Source: Cardinalis cardinalis (lineage: Eukaryota; Chordata; Aves; Passeriformes; Cardinalidae). From it: a stretch of DNA of 64,000 bases. Both the position numbers and the translations under genes were made by a program. The notes beneath the pieces were generated by a model. That model worked only from the letters and a program-made list of their open reading frames with translations, did not search any database and was not told the DNA's origin. The stretch lies in the NCBI GenBank assembly GCA_014549065.1, contig JACDOX010000082.1, positions 1,675,690 through 1,739,689 of the forward strand, written 5' to 3'. Below, piece after piece: positions 1 through 11,885 of this stretch (its first letter is position 1; each line of letters opens with the position of its first letter).

Positions 1-43
1 CTCAGAGATCTTTTCCAACCTGGCTGATTCTGTGAATCTGTGA
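1..43 (+). mobile_element. CR1 LINE 3' end, cut by window start
   Basis: The first bases read as the last part of an avian CR1 3' untranslated region: a CTTTTCCAACCTG block followed by two degenerate terminal octamers, ATTCTGTGA and ATCTGTGA. CR1 is a non-LTR retrotransposon whose copies are nearly always 5' truncated and end in short octamer repeats instead of poly(A). The body lies outside the window, so its length and subfamily cannot be judged. Any open frame here is remnant non-coding sequence. Confidence 0.8.
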
Positions 44-1396
44 GCATATCCCCACTGAATAGCTTCCTCGTAGTAGAGTGTCCACTTACGTCATTTGGGC
101 TGAGTAGGAGTTGTGTGAGTNCTAAACAAAAACTGTGATTCTGGAGATCAAAATACAGTCCTTATCTAAACCACAGGTTCACAGCATGCTCTTGTCAAGC
201 CATGTAATCTATCCTAAAACTTCATGTCTTTCTTACAAAATTGAGACACCTTGCTATCTGATGGGGGATAGCAGGAAATGAGAGATGCTCATTTCTATGC
301 TAATGAGGGGTTTAAGAAGATAAACACCAAAGAATTCAGAAATGCTTAAATTGAATACGGTTGGCACAAAAATTACTACTATTGTGTTACTACAGGTCTG
401 CATTTGGTATGGTTTAATTTAACCAGCAATATTGACATGCAGCATGTCAGTTACCAGATGAAAAATAAAGTGAACGAGGAGGAGAGAAGGAGGGAGAATG
501 GGGGAGAGAAGGAGGAACAGAATGTAGTATTATGGATGGAAGGAAAGTAACAAGGATACAATCTATTNTAAGAAATTACTTATGAATAAATTGCAAGACT
601 GTAAGAGCTAAGAAAACAAGAAGGGAATAACAATTAGCTAGAAAGCACAGACAGTCTAAGAGAAAAAANTTTTTCTTAAAAGAAAGGTGTGAGGTCCTGT
701 GCTGATTGAGGACAATAAGTACATCAACTGGCATTTTAAAACATGCTGGAGAGAAGCTCAGAAACCTATTTGTTATCNAGGACTGAAACAAATCACTGAA
801 GCAAAATCAAAAAATACAATAAGCACTCCACAGTTGGGAAGATGCAGAAGGATGGCTATAACTTTTGGTAGGGTGGAAACAGCAAACAAAGTAACAATTT
901 TTAGGATTAATATGGTTATTCAAAGGAAACTGATATGCTAAGCATTTCTTAGCTTTGTTAGGAAACAAATTTTCAGGGCTTCATACAAGGATATGATGCA
1001 GCTGGAAGGTTTCATTATAAGAAAATAACTCCTACATTAAAATTCATTTTACTTGAAATGTCTCACAAACCCACTCTATTCCACGTAACTGAGGTAGAAC
1101 TCATGTACACTTTTTTTTAATAAAATATCTCCCATTATCTAGAAATTTAACTTTTCCAATTTGCANTCTATCCTTTTAAGGGGAACAATATTCTCCACGT
1201 GCAATTTATAAACATCCACAGCTGTTATCTTGTGGCACTTGCTTCCATGTAAAATTGTGGAATTTCAAATGCCTGTCTAATGCTTTCTTGATTATTGTAA
1301 TATGCATTTACAGCCTACAAATACCTCAAAAAGAATGCTTGCCCCTGCTGCCATTGCTATGAATTTTCAGTGAAGTCAAGTAACTTTTCCACTAAA
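44..1396. other. Non-coding AT-rich stretch
   Basis: I see no gene here. Reading frames on both strands are short and broken, and the longest is about 80 codons without a recognisable motif. Apart from a purine-rich tract near 475-518 and a T run near 1110, the sequence looks unique and AT-rich. Confidence 0.6.
475..518 (+). repeat. Purine-rich (GGA/GA) low-complexity tract
   Basis: The + strand here is almost only A and G, with repeated GGAGA, AAGGAG and GGGAGA words. It is a degenerate polypurine microsatellite, and I infer no function for it. Such tracts can adopt triplex structure, but that is general knowledge and is not shown here. Confidence 0.6.
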
Positions 1397-1480
1397 GGAC
1401 CTGGGGGTGCTGGTCTCTGGGGACAGACAGCTGGACATGAGCCAGCAGTGTGGCCAGGTGGCCAAGAAGGACATAGGAGA
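1397..1480 (+). mobile_element. CR1 LINE internal fragment
   Basis: The words GGACCTGGGGGTGCTGGT, GACATGAGCCAGCAGTGTG and CAGGTGGCCAAGAAGG match the part of CR1 that encodes the end of the reverse transcriptase ORF and the start of the 3' UTR, in sense orientation. The copy lacks both its 5' part and the usual octamer 3' end, so it is an old, doubly truncated piece. The similarity fades after about 1480. Confidence 0.7.
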
Positions 1481-4170
1481 TGGCAAAGGGCCTGGGAGTG
1501 ATTGTCCTACCCAATAACATTTTTAACCGTGGGTAGTGTCAAATATCTGAATAATCCTACCAGCTAGCCAGACAACCACAAGAATCTGCTCAAGACTAGA
1601 CTTTCCTACAATACAACATTAAAGGGCACCAGTGCAAACCTCCAGTACAAAAGAAGCATCATTTTCTAAAATCCTATTAANTCACATAATTAGACAACTT
1701 GCTCTCTTTTATGAGTAGAATGACAAAGAAATCATACTGAGATTAAAAGCCTGAGGGCTTCCTATGGCTATTTAGAGCCAGGCTGTCAAAANTGGTATTA
1801 GAGTTTACAGGACTTCCTCACTGTTCACTATGGTGTGAGAGAAACTGCCTTGCCCTCAGAAGATATTTGAGATGTCTTCAAAGAGCTGAGCCTCAGAGAC
1901 ACCAGAGACAGAAGGAGAAGGCAGGCAATATGATCTTTCAACTACTTGGCAGTTTCCAAAATCTTAGAGACTAGCAAGACTTAAAAAAGCNTTTGATGTC
2001 AAATGGACAGTCCTGAGGACCTCACAGTGCTCTTAAAAACTCTAAATTTCCTCTTTCCAGATTCACTGCCAGTACAACCCTGTATTGTACCTTATATGTG
2101 GTTCCCCTGAGGAAGACTTTGCAGGTTTCATCAACAATATTTGCTCAGAAGAATATAATCCCACAGCTGGACATGCAATTTTAGAGCCCCTTTAACTAAG
2201 AAAAAATGTCACGGCAGCATGAGAGATTTTACATCAAAATAAAGTGCAGTTCCTTTGTGACAGGTTTGCCTGAATACCTCTGCCAGATTCTTCTCCAGAT
2301 ACTGTGTGTGTCCTTCCAGCCATGCTGAAGAAGGCAGAGTGACATGGTGGCAGCAAGCTGAAGCAGGCTTTGACCCAACTGACATTAGCAGGACTTTTTC
2401 TAATTTCTGTGCAAGCATGCAGTAGTAGTGGAAAAGAAAAATTAAACAAACCTTCCCACTTACATCCTTCCAGGTCTTCCTTGTGTTTGCCCACTGACAC
2501 ACTCAACCAATTAAGAGAGATTGCAGAATCCTGCCCTTTCTGCCCTCCCTGAGAGGAACAATGTAGTTATCTAGAGCTCACTGACAGAGAAGTCAGAGCT
2601 GCATTTTGGTCACCTCTGACTCCCATTAGAGACTTGAACACAGCTTTGAAGTCACTTGCACTGGCAGATCAGGCCCAGGTGAGCAATACTCGTGCTGGCT
2701 GTGTCACAGGGCCACGCAAGGTGATAACACGGTCACTCGACAGCAGGGCAGGGTTTGGAACACCCCGCTTGTCGCAGGAACTGAGTTCAGGGAACAACTG
2801 TGCAAAAGCCTCATCCAGAGCCACTTGGAATCATTAGGAACGTGCTTTTAGGATGCTGGTTTTATTGGTTCAAGTGAGGCTTCAGAAGAGGCTAATAAAG
2901 AAAATCCCCAAACTGTTCTCCAAAGCCTCCACCTGCTCTCTTCACTCTAAATGTGTGGCAGCACAAGAGTCTGCCCTGCCTCTCTTCAAACACTTCCAAT
3001 AAAAAAAGAAAACCGAGACCAAATCTGTAAGCCTCTTCAGCTACAAGATTAAAAAAAAAATGGTTTCATTTCCCTTCCTCTCAACTCCCTGCCCCCAAGA
3101 AATATAATCTTGAATCAATCTTTAGCTCAACCAAATAAAATCACGATATAATGCAAAGAAAATGAACATTATTTGTGATTTCAGGGGCCAGAAAACATAG
3201 CAGCAGGAAGAATTTATTGCTGACCTTCATGCCAAGTGTCCGCTGAAGAATATACGATAGTTGCAACTGGATAAAAAATTATTTTCATTTCAACAAACAA
3301 AAGAAATGAATATTTCAAAANTGATTTTTGCCTGTTTTTCAAGANAGGGGAACTATATATGCTGTCTGTGGATTTGGTTTAGCTTAAAAGCTCAATTTCT
3401 CATAAGTCTCACAGAGAAAAGAAAAGAAGGGTTAAATGCATACTTAATTGACTTCACACATTAGTAATCATAGCATGTGTAGAAATCAGATGTGTTTGAA
3501 ATATTCANGAGGAATTGCAAAACCACTATCACACTTCTACATTTCGGTCAAGCTTGAAAATGGGTTTGTTTCTGTGAAAAATGTCACGAAGATACTTGCT
3601 TTTCTTTTTACTCTCTCTTTTTTTAATTTTTTAGGTTTTTTTGCACGAAAAGTACTAGTTTGCTTGAATTTGTATTAACTTTAGCTTCCTAGGGGTGAGA
3701 TTCATATTTAATGTTTTCAGTGCACTGACAGCCATATTCTCAACTACTATAAAAAGTGATGTTTGGGTGTGGGGATAGCTGACACAGTTGTATGAATGAA
3801 ANAACTTTCAGTAAGAAAATTAGCAAGACATTAAGAACACTTTTAAACTTCAGCACTTTTCTCAAAGAGAAAGAAATTTCAAACAGTTCAGAACTGGGTA
3901 GTGGTCAAGTTGAATTGGAGGACAAACTTTGAGGTATCATATGAGTGTTACAAATTTATTTAAAGGATCATAAAAAAAAGTTTGAACCTTTCTATTTGAG
4001 AAAAGGTTAATTGAACATTTATCATCAATATACTTCTAAAATGCATTGCTTTTACCTGAATAATGATGCACTGACATTTTATGTCCAGAAAATAGGCCAT
4101 CAGAAGACATTCTTCAATACCTTTACACACAAACTGGTTTTATTGTCATACAAACCGGACATTCTATACA
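1481..4170. other. Non-coding stretch
   Basis: I see no gene here. A moderately GC-richer patch with a few CpGs lies at about 2640-2830 and has a 67-codon open frame that I do not recognise. Overlapping minus-strand frames at 2209-2506 are short and lack family motifs. Short A and T runs occur near 3050 and 3615. Confidence 0.55.
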
Positions 4171-4240
4171 GAGTATAGAGTATTCTATACTCTTTGGTTA
4201 TGAGGTTTAGAGTATAGAGTATTCTATACTCTTTGGTTCT
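4171..4240 (+). repeat. 39-bp tandem duplication containing a small palindrome
   Basis: A unit starting GAGTATAGAGTATTCTATAC begins at 4171 and again at 4210, giving a period of 39 bp; the second copy is partial and ends near 4240. Each copy holds a short hairpin with 9-bp arms (GAGTATAGA and TCTATACTC) around a 4-base loop (GTAT). The pair directly abuts the long inverted repeat at 4245-4436, and the word CTTTGGTT recurs through both. This suggests one linked rearrangement. Confidence 0.85.
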
Positions 4241-4244
4241 ATAG

Positions 4245-4436
4245 CCTTTGGTTCTGAGGCCAAACTCTTTGGTTTGTTTTCTTTTCCCAAAGAAGTTAAT
4301 GCCTTCTGCAAGAAGAACTTTGAACATCAGAGTATAGCTAGCAGAGCTGTTTGGAAAGCAAAGTTCTTCTTGCAGAAGGCATTAACTTCTTTGGGAAAAG
4401 AAAACAAACCAAAGAGTTTGGCCTCAGAACCAAAGG
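4245..4436. repeat. Perfect 78-bp inverted repeat with 36-bp spacer
   Basis: The left arm, 4245-4322, begins CCTTTGGTTCTGAGGCC and ends AGAAGAACTTTG. The right arm, 4359-4436, begins CAAAGTTCTTCT and ends GGCCTCAGAACCAAAGG. Reading base by base, the right arm is the exact reverse complement of the left arm over all 78 positions. The spacer is 4323-4358 and contains AGAGTATAG, a word shared with the tandem units just upstream. Outside the arms the flanks do not match. An RNA from either strand could fold into one long perfect stem. Absence of any mismatch implies recent origin, sequence conversion or an assembly fold-back. It does not look like a known transposon terminus, and no ORF lies inside it. 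Confidence 0.93.
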
Positions 4437-4440
4437 GTTT

Positions 4441-7400
4441 CAATNAAATCTCAATTGAGTTGAGTTAATATGATTTCTCGAGAGAAACAGAAATTATTTC
4501 ACCAACATAATTTAAAAAGTCACTTGAAATTCTCAGTCTCTGTTGGCAGGCAGGAAACTTGTTTCATTACCATCTTTAACCAGCCCCCTGTTCAGTCTGA
4601 CCTCCTGTTGCCAGACATCAGGTTCTCAAGCCTAGTTGATGCCTGAAGAGCCAAGGGCTCAGATGGAGATGTTTCCTGACAATCCTTTTCTCTCCTCTCA
4701 AGCACTTTCCTTCCCTCTGAAGAGGAGAGGCCAAAAAGGGAGGCTGTGTGAAGGGTGTCTGGTACAAAACACCCCCTTTGCTTTAACTCCAATTTAGCTG
4801 TGACAGCAGTTTCTCCAACTGAGCAGTTGCATTTGGTGACTTTGTTTTACTTTTGTTTATCTTTGTGTGGAACAGCCGCTGTTTCATACAGAGAGCAGGA
4901 ACAAGCAGTTATGCTAAAAAATGAAATATTTGTGACTGGAACAGTAATGTAATGTAGAGAAATACAGGGCTGGTAGAACAGAAGATCTGGGAAGTGAAGA
5001 CACAGGATGTGGCATGAAGTATCACTGGTACAGGAAGACAAGAGAAGGGGCCTGGGCTTGGCACTGGAGATCCTACAATTCTAAGCAGCTCAGTCAGGCT
5101 CAGTGAAAAGCATGAAGATCTTGAGCTGCACAACACTGGCTTTAGCAGACATAAAGGAATAGCATCTTACACACATAAATTATACAGTAGATTTAGATGT
5201 AACCTGANACTGTAGACCAATGAGAAGAGAGAAAGATGTAAAGGTCTGTTAACAAAGATATAAAAGTGATCCCTTAGTCAATCCAAGAGAGATGAAGAAG
5301 AAAACACCAACATATTCAGTAACACATTCCTCCTGGCAAAGGATTCCAGATACTGACAACTCTTCATCAGCCTTTACCACACANACTGCACAGAGTGAAA
5401 TCACTGAGTAGGATCCAGAGTAGTAGCAACAGTGCAAGTGCAATGCCAGAAAAGGGGGAGAAACTCTGTGTGTGTGTGTGTGTTTGCAGCAATGTTAACT
5501 GCATTATTATTTTTTCTTCTTCTGCAGCAATTAGATGTGGAGTAATAATGATCAAACTTTCAAAATTTTAGATTTATTAACAATAAAGTCTTGACATATA
5601 CATAATGTGTGCTTTCTCCTTGTCCCAAAAATATTAGCTTTTAGTGTAACATTGGCTGGGCTNACTACAGGAGAAAACACCACACAACTAAAAAATCAGT
5701 TAGTCCTGACTAGAGGTAAAACACAGGAAGCACACACTGAAATAGAAACTTTTTCAGCACAGATTTTTAAAATAAAAATATTTTCAGGATGGATTTTTNA
5801 TCTACCATGTCAACACTTTCAGTCACTTAGTCTTGCAATTTGGCACTATCTGTGCATTACAGTTATTGCTTGGGACATCAATGGATTATATTAGTTTTCA
5901 ATTAGAAATCTATTTGAGAGGAAATCATTGTTTCCAATCCAATTAGACTTTGCCATATTTCTCTGATCTTGCAACACTTTGCGGTTAAAAACAATGAGAT
6001 ATTTACTGTCTACATTCTGCTGATTACTGAAGATTTCCACATATTGGAACAGACACATTGATGCAGCTCATTGGTATGCTCTGTGGCATCACTGTGATCA
6101 GCCAGTCACTTCCCTTAAAGTCCCAGTCATTGCAGCTCCTGGTACTGNGAAGACTCACAATTAGGCTCTACTTTACCCATAAATAGAAAGTCATCTATTT
6201 GCAAACCAAATCTTCATGGGAAACTACAGGCTGGGGATACATCTGCTGGCTTGGCATTAACATTTTAGCTTCCAGCCAATTAGGACAGAACAGTACCTTA
6301 CATTATTCTAGGGCATAAAGTATTGATTCCAAATTACAATTGCTGTTTTCAACCTTAAAATGTCACCTCACCTGCCTTTTTACAAAGTGAAATTCATCAG
6401 CTTTTACAGCAACAACCCTTCCTGCTACAAGAAATGTATCACTTTATACCAATTGGACATGAATCTATTAAATTATGATGGAATTTTTTAGCCACAAATT
6501 ATAGCCATATTAATACCTACAGAGTTCCCTATGAACAATAAATGCAAATAGATTTTTTTCCCCAACGATTAGCCATTTTAAAGAGTAGCCATTTAGTGCA
6601 TGCAAATTTCCTGCCTTGCAGACCAACTATGAATTAGAGCCCTAGGAGGCTGGCTNATATGAATAAGCTTAGATAGTGCTAATTACAAAATCAGCATATT
6701 GCAATCACACTTAAACTATGCAACTCTTTTATTGAAACATGGGTGACCCTTGTAAATTTGGTAGGCAAGAACAGAATTCTTTGTCACCACATTTTGATGT
6801 AGGANAAGAGTTATCATAAAATAGGAATTAGAAATGTTAGAAACTTTCTGAACTTATGGGTAAAATCTATTCAAGGCTTTGAATACATGAAAGCTTAGGC
6901 CCTGTAATATCTATGTATTAGGCACATGGCCACTAAAATAGAATTCAAACCCGGAGTTCTCAGTATCCTTCCACAATAATTGTGTTGTCATNTTCTTTCC
7001 TCATGACTTCTGCCTTTTTTGGCAGAACACAGACAATACTCCAAAGGAAGGACAAGCAGGAATCCAAACCCAACTCTAAGCCCCACATGCAGTTCAGGGT
7101 ATGGCTTAGTAGTGGACTTGAAAGCCCTGAAGCAAGGAAAGAATCTGAATTCATCAAAATTGTGTGAATAGTTCTAATCAACCTATTTCTACCAGAGAGC
7201 AGACTCTGTAATTTCTGGATTAAAAGCAAACAGAATATTTTTTTCTATGTTTAGAATACCCTCCACAACCCCCAGTTTTTGTAGCTTTAAAGCACTTTCC
7301 TTGCTCTTCTCCAAACCACACAGGAGCTGTGGAAAATCTGTATGTTTCACTTCACCTTTTCTGTACCTTAGCATTCAAAGGTTCTGGAGATTCTCTACTG

Positions 7401-8538
7401 CAAGAAGAGAAGAACAGAAAAGCCCCACTGGACAAAGGAGCAACAGCACAACATGAGAGATGCCAGGTCTGGAAAATAATTTTTTAGATAATGTGAAGAT
7501 AAGAGACATTCACCCCAGCAACACAAAAGTTCAGTCAGAGACATTGTCTCTAATTGTGGCTGCTGACTCCCTCTGCTTCCAGATTATAAAAAAATCTTAT
7601 CGGACTGAGAGAGCAAAGAGGCCCCAGAAAGCAAGGAAAAAACAAAGCACCATGGAAGAAGAAGTGTCACTAGGATTTAATCTTAGCAACACAATTTCTT
7701 CCCTTTTTATAAAGGCTCTTTAAAGTTCTGTAGCTAGAAATACCCTACCTTGCAGGGCAAGGACAGGGAAAAATGTACTACTCTTCATTTTTTCATGGTA
7801 TATGTTTTTGTCCTTGCATTTCAGGGTCAGTAAAGAAATTCACCCAGGCAGACAAACTTGTTTAGTGTACTAAGTATTTNCTAAATTATTTCTTATATTT
7901 CTATTTAGCACCTTCATAAATCTGCATTTCAATNGAACTTTCTCATTCTAGTGTTTTCTTTTTTTTTTTCCCTGCTTTTTACCAAAATCAAGGCACCATC
8001 AATACTTCAGTTGTCAATATAAGCAGTTACAGAAAGAAACTGAAAATTTGCAGAATTACTGCNAGGATGAAGCTAACACATGCAATGCACACATAAAAGT
8101 CTGTATGTTACCATACCTAAATCCCACATGTTGTTATAATCAATTTAATGTAATAGTAACACCACTGGTGCTGAACTACGTGCAACATTAATTCCTGCAA
8201 CACTGGGAAATTTGAGAAATCCATATTGCAGACACAAAGCTGTCTTTTTCTTTCCCATCAGGTTCCAAGATTTATGCTCTAATTGTCAAACCTTGGAAGG
8301 CAGAGATGCAAAACCCATGGAGATCAAAGATTTTGTATTCCAAAGACCTTGCTTTACATTTAGCAAAATATTTCTTGTTCATTGTTAATTTTACTCTGCA
8401 GTAGAGGCATTCTTATACTTTCATCTTGGCTTTCAAAAACCAAAACCCATCTATGATGACCTCTGTGCCTCTACTTTCCACTTGGAAAAAAACCAAACCT
8501 CACAACATGAGGATCCCGTTTCTTGCTGGAGTGTTCTC
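4441..8538. other. Non-coding AT-rich stretch
   Basis: No gene or recognisable transposon is seen over about 4 kb, apart from the TG microsatellite near 5467. Open frames reach about 95 codons and are spread over both strands. Part of it (about 5900-6700) is free of simple repeats and carries an ATGCAAAT octamer (POU-factor-type word) at about 6601. It could hold conserved non-coding elements, but this cannot be judged without alignment. Confidence 0.5.
5467..5482 (+). repeat. (TG)8 microsatellite
   Basis: Eight uninterrupted TG dinucleotides follow CTC and precede TTTGCAGC. This is an ordinary dinucleotide microsatellite and is likely to vary in length between individuals. Confidence 0.9.
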
Positions 8539-8588
8539 CAGATACAACAATAATCTGTTGTGTTTTTCAGATACAACAATAATCTGTT
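8539..8588 (+). repeat. 29-bp tandem duplication
   Basis: CAGATACAACAATAATCTGTT begins at 8539 (first 20 bases CAGATACAACAATAATCTGT) and again at 8568, so the period is 29 bp. The second copy covers about 21 bases of the unit and then diverges into TTATTTC. The copies are identical over the shared part, which points to a recent replication slippage event. Confidence 0.85.
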
Positions 8589-8596
8589 TTATTTCA

Positions 8597-11301
8597 TTCC
8601 CTTTCTAAACTAGGCTTTTGGAGAAAGAGCCAGTGACTCTTTCTTGTCCAAGATCACAAAAGACAGACAAGAAGGATCTGTACGGACAGAGGGATCACAA
8701 GCCAGTGCCAAAAGCTGTGTATTTCTTCTGGCCTGCCCTGGATTCAATGCAGCTGTCTTGGGACTCCAGGATGGAGTGAGACTTGCCATGCCCAGCCTCG
8801 CCTGCTGCTGTGGGAGGCAGTGCTGNCCCACCCTGCTCCTGGTGATCCCCAGCAGGAACTGCTCTGTGTTTTGCACAGTTCCTGCATTCTTCCCTCTCCT
8901 TAAACTAAGGAGGGGTTTGAAGAGCAAATGACAGATTGTTTGTAGAGATTGCAGTAGAGTGACTGATTGACTGGTTGCCCCACAAGAGAAGCAAGGAGTC
9001 AAGGAACTGAAAGTAGCTTTAATTGCTGCCCCACTTTAGTTTGAACACTCAGGAGGGGGGACAGTGGGGAAAAGGTGGGGACAAATTCAGCAAAGACGTT
9101 GAGACCACTGGAAAAGGACAGAGACAGCTGAAAAGCAGAAGAATCACACAAAAACATGGAGGAAGAGAGGTAAAGTTGATTTGGAAGTGCAGGAAGATCA
9201 ATTATTTGGAAGAATACAGNGCAAGGTAGAGGAGAAGACTGGTTTTTTGGATGAACAATTAATGTGTGAGGAACAGATTAGTATGATTTGCAGGGATTAA
9301 AAGGGTTAAATAATAAAGTGATTAGGAGAAAGAATTAATCAATGAGTTGGTGATGCTACTCAGTTTTAAAATGCTTACCATGCTAAAAAAAAGGCTCAAT
9401 TTTCCACGGGGTAGANTTAGTTTTTATGGATAAGCTCTTTCAAGATGCCATGCTACATAATTGACTTATTGGGCAGTTTGCTGTTAAACAATTAAACATT
9501 AAATGACTTCATTATTTTGATTTGAAATTTGAAGATTGAAATCTTTAATTTGGTCCCAGTCTCAAGGGAGAAAAATCCTAATCTGGGGCCATTACAGCAG
9601 ATGAAGCACACAAAGGAAAAATTTTCTACTGTCCCCTTACTAGTCCAATAAAACTTCTCCTCTGGTCTCAAAGTTAGGTTGTTTGTTNATATAAGTGGCC
9701 TCAAATTCTGCAGCTCAGCCTAACTAAAATACTGGAAATGCCATCAGAGATACACCATTAGGAAGGAAAAGAGGAAATCCCACNCAACCAGAGAACTATA
9801 ACAGTACAACAAAAATGCTCTTAAGAGAAAGGAGTTTTGCAGATGTCTGTCTGAGTTCCTCTGAAATTACTACCAAGTCTGCAGACATTTTAATTCCATT
9901 ACTAAAACTAGGTTACTAAATGGGAGTGTATATTCCTTGTCTTCCTCTTCCCCAANGGCAGTAAAAAAAGTTGAGGTCTAGTTTCAGAGAAAGTGCCTGA
10001 ATGAGAAAGTAAGAACATTAAAAGCCCCTTCTATTAAGCAGGACTATTCCACTACTATAGTAAAGATTTCCCTAGAACATCCCCACCAATGTTTCCCACC
10101 TCTCAGATATTTCTGTGTGCTGGGGTCATCTGCTCGAAAACAGTTACAATAGTTAAAGTCCACGGTAGCCATAGAGACATTATAAATATCAAAAATAGCA
10201 TTGTGAAACATATTTAAAGAGATTTAGAAAGGGATATGATGAGAAGAGGATGCCCTGCACAGCCAAGTAAAGGCAGGTGGTTTCTTGTGCTGNATATGCA
10301 TTCCTCTCTGTACTCAAATACAAATATATCTCAGTAAAAGAGCAGCTCGAGCATTTCTTCATTACAGCCAAACCCCTTGATGTGTCTGTAGCCCCACAGA
10401 GATAAGTGACTAGTTAGGAGAAGAAAGAAGATGCAGTTCCTATTTCAGAGATATTGCATATGAGACATAGAGGCTGCTGTTTTGGTAGCTTACCAAAATT
10501 ATTGTCATAGGTGGGGGAGAAAATANAGAACACAGACAAGATCACAAAAACAGATCAAATACAGCAATGAAGGCAGGAATTGTGCAGAAGAACAAATGCA
10601 GANGTAGCTACTCACTTTTCTCTACAGAACAAAATAGTGAGCAGCTGAAACACACAGCAATATCTAAGCATTGCTTGTAGAAATAAGCAACTTCTACTGT
10701 TGTTAAAAAAAGATGCACTGCAATGAACAAAGACAGCAGGAAGGAGATGGCCAACATAATTCCAATAGAATTTCCAACCCAATATTATCTATATTGAGCT
10801 GAAATGCCCTTTGTGAGGCATTTTGGGCAGAGTGACATACAGGTGCAATACTGATACTGAGCGTCTCAGCAAAAANAGTATTTAGGCTTGGATCTTGTTA
10901 TGATGGTCTCTGCAAGCATTTTTTTAAAGGAACTGATCATCTTGTATTATTTGAGTAGAAGGGGCTAAGTAAGCCACGGTCTTCTCAGTTTGTATAAATC
11001 TCACTAATTAATACTCTTGCCTGATGCATTGTATGAGTGGGGCATAAAAAAAAAACCCACTCAGAATTCCTAAAAAAATTATTATGTCCCCACTCTTAAC
11101 ATGTGATGCTCTTATTCTAGTCCTCCTGAAAATGTAGAGAAGTCAGAATGGTTACAATTTTTATTGATTTTTTTTTTCTAAAATAAATAGAAATATTTTC
11201 AGTAATATGGGAATTTAAAGTAAATGACATTTTGTCTACGGAGGAGTAAGACCAAGGTTACATTTTCTTTGTTGATGATTACTTTAAAAAGGGAGAGAAA
11301 T
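8597..11301. other. Non-coding stretch
   Basis: I see no gene here. Two overlapping frames on opposite strands at about 8610-9002 reach 95 and 130 codons, in a slightly GC-richer patch. They share no motif with a family I know and cannot both be coding. A G-rich stretch lies near 9050-9080. The rest is AT-rich without recognised repeats. Confidence 0.5.
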
Positions 11302-11396
11302 ACAAATTAAAAACAAAACAAACAAAAACACCAAACAAACAAAACCAAAAAACAAAGAAACAAAAACCAAAACAACCCCCAAGAAAGGAAAGAAAT
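11302..11396 (+). repeat. (CAAA)n-like A-rich low-complexity tract
   Basis: Over about 95 bases the + strand is made of A and C words such as AAACAAAAC, CAAACAAAC and CCAAAACAACCCCC, with rare G. It is a decayed microsatellite. Similar CAAA/CAA tracts recur at 13684-13730, 18871-18908 and 25251-25281 in this window. Confidence 0.8.
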
Positions 11397-11764
11397 TACA
11401 TCATTAGTCTTTAAAAACTGTAGACAATTTCTGTCATATTCTATTCTACACATACTATCTAGATTTTGGCAGAAATTTTGGTTTTATCTGATAAAAAGAA
11501 AATTCAGCAGAGAAAAAGACACAACTCCATTTGAGAAGGATGTTCTAAAACCAGATTTTCTGAGTTTGTCTGCTAAATGTGGTCTTAGCAGAACACCTGC
11601 TCTGGAAAACAGGTGGTCAAAGATCCAGGAATGACTCACTTGAAGGGCCACCAAGCNGGTAGCTGTCAGATTACAGCTCCCTTCCCAACAAGGAACTTGA
11701 AGCCTTGAGCTGGGTGCCCAAGCTTTCTGCACGCTCAAAGGAAGGATGTGGGCTCCTCAGGATG

Positions 11765-11826
11765 AGATTTGCCAGTCCAAGCCTACTGAAGAGAAGAATT
11801 TGCCAGACCAAGCCTGCAGAGGACAA
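11765..11826 (+). repeat. Diverged 31-bp tandem duplication
   Basis: ATTTGCCAGTCCAAGCCT at 11767 recurs as ATTTGCCAGACCAAGCCT at 11798, so the period is 31 bp with a few mismatches. The following bases, with two blocks resembling CAGATTRGRGCTCT at about 11842 and 11869, hint at further degenerate duplication up to about 11885. This is an older local slippage event in non-coding DNA. Confidence 0.7.
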
Positions 11827-11885
11827 AGCTGTTTGTAGGTCAGATTAGAGCTCTCTGATCAAAGGGCAGATTGGGGCTCTTAGCC

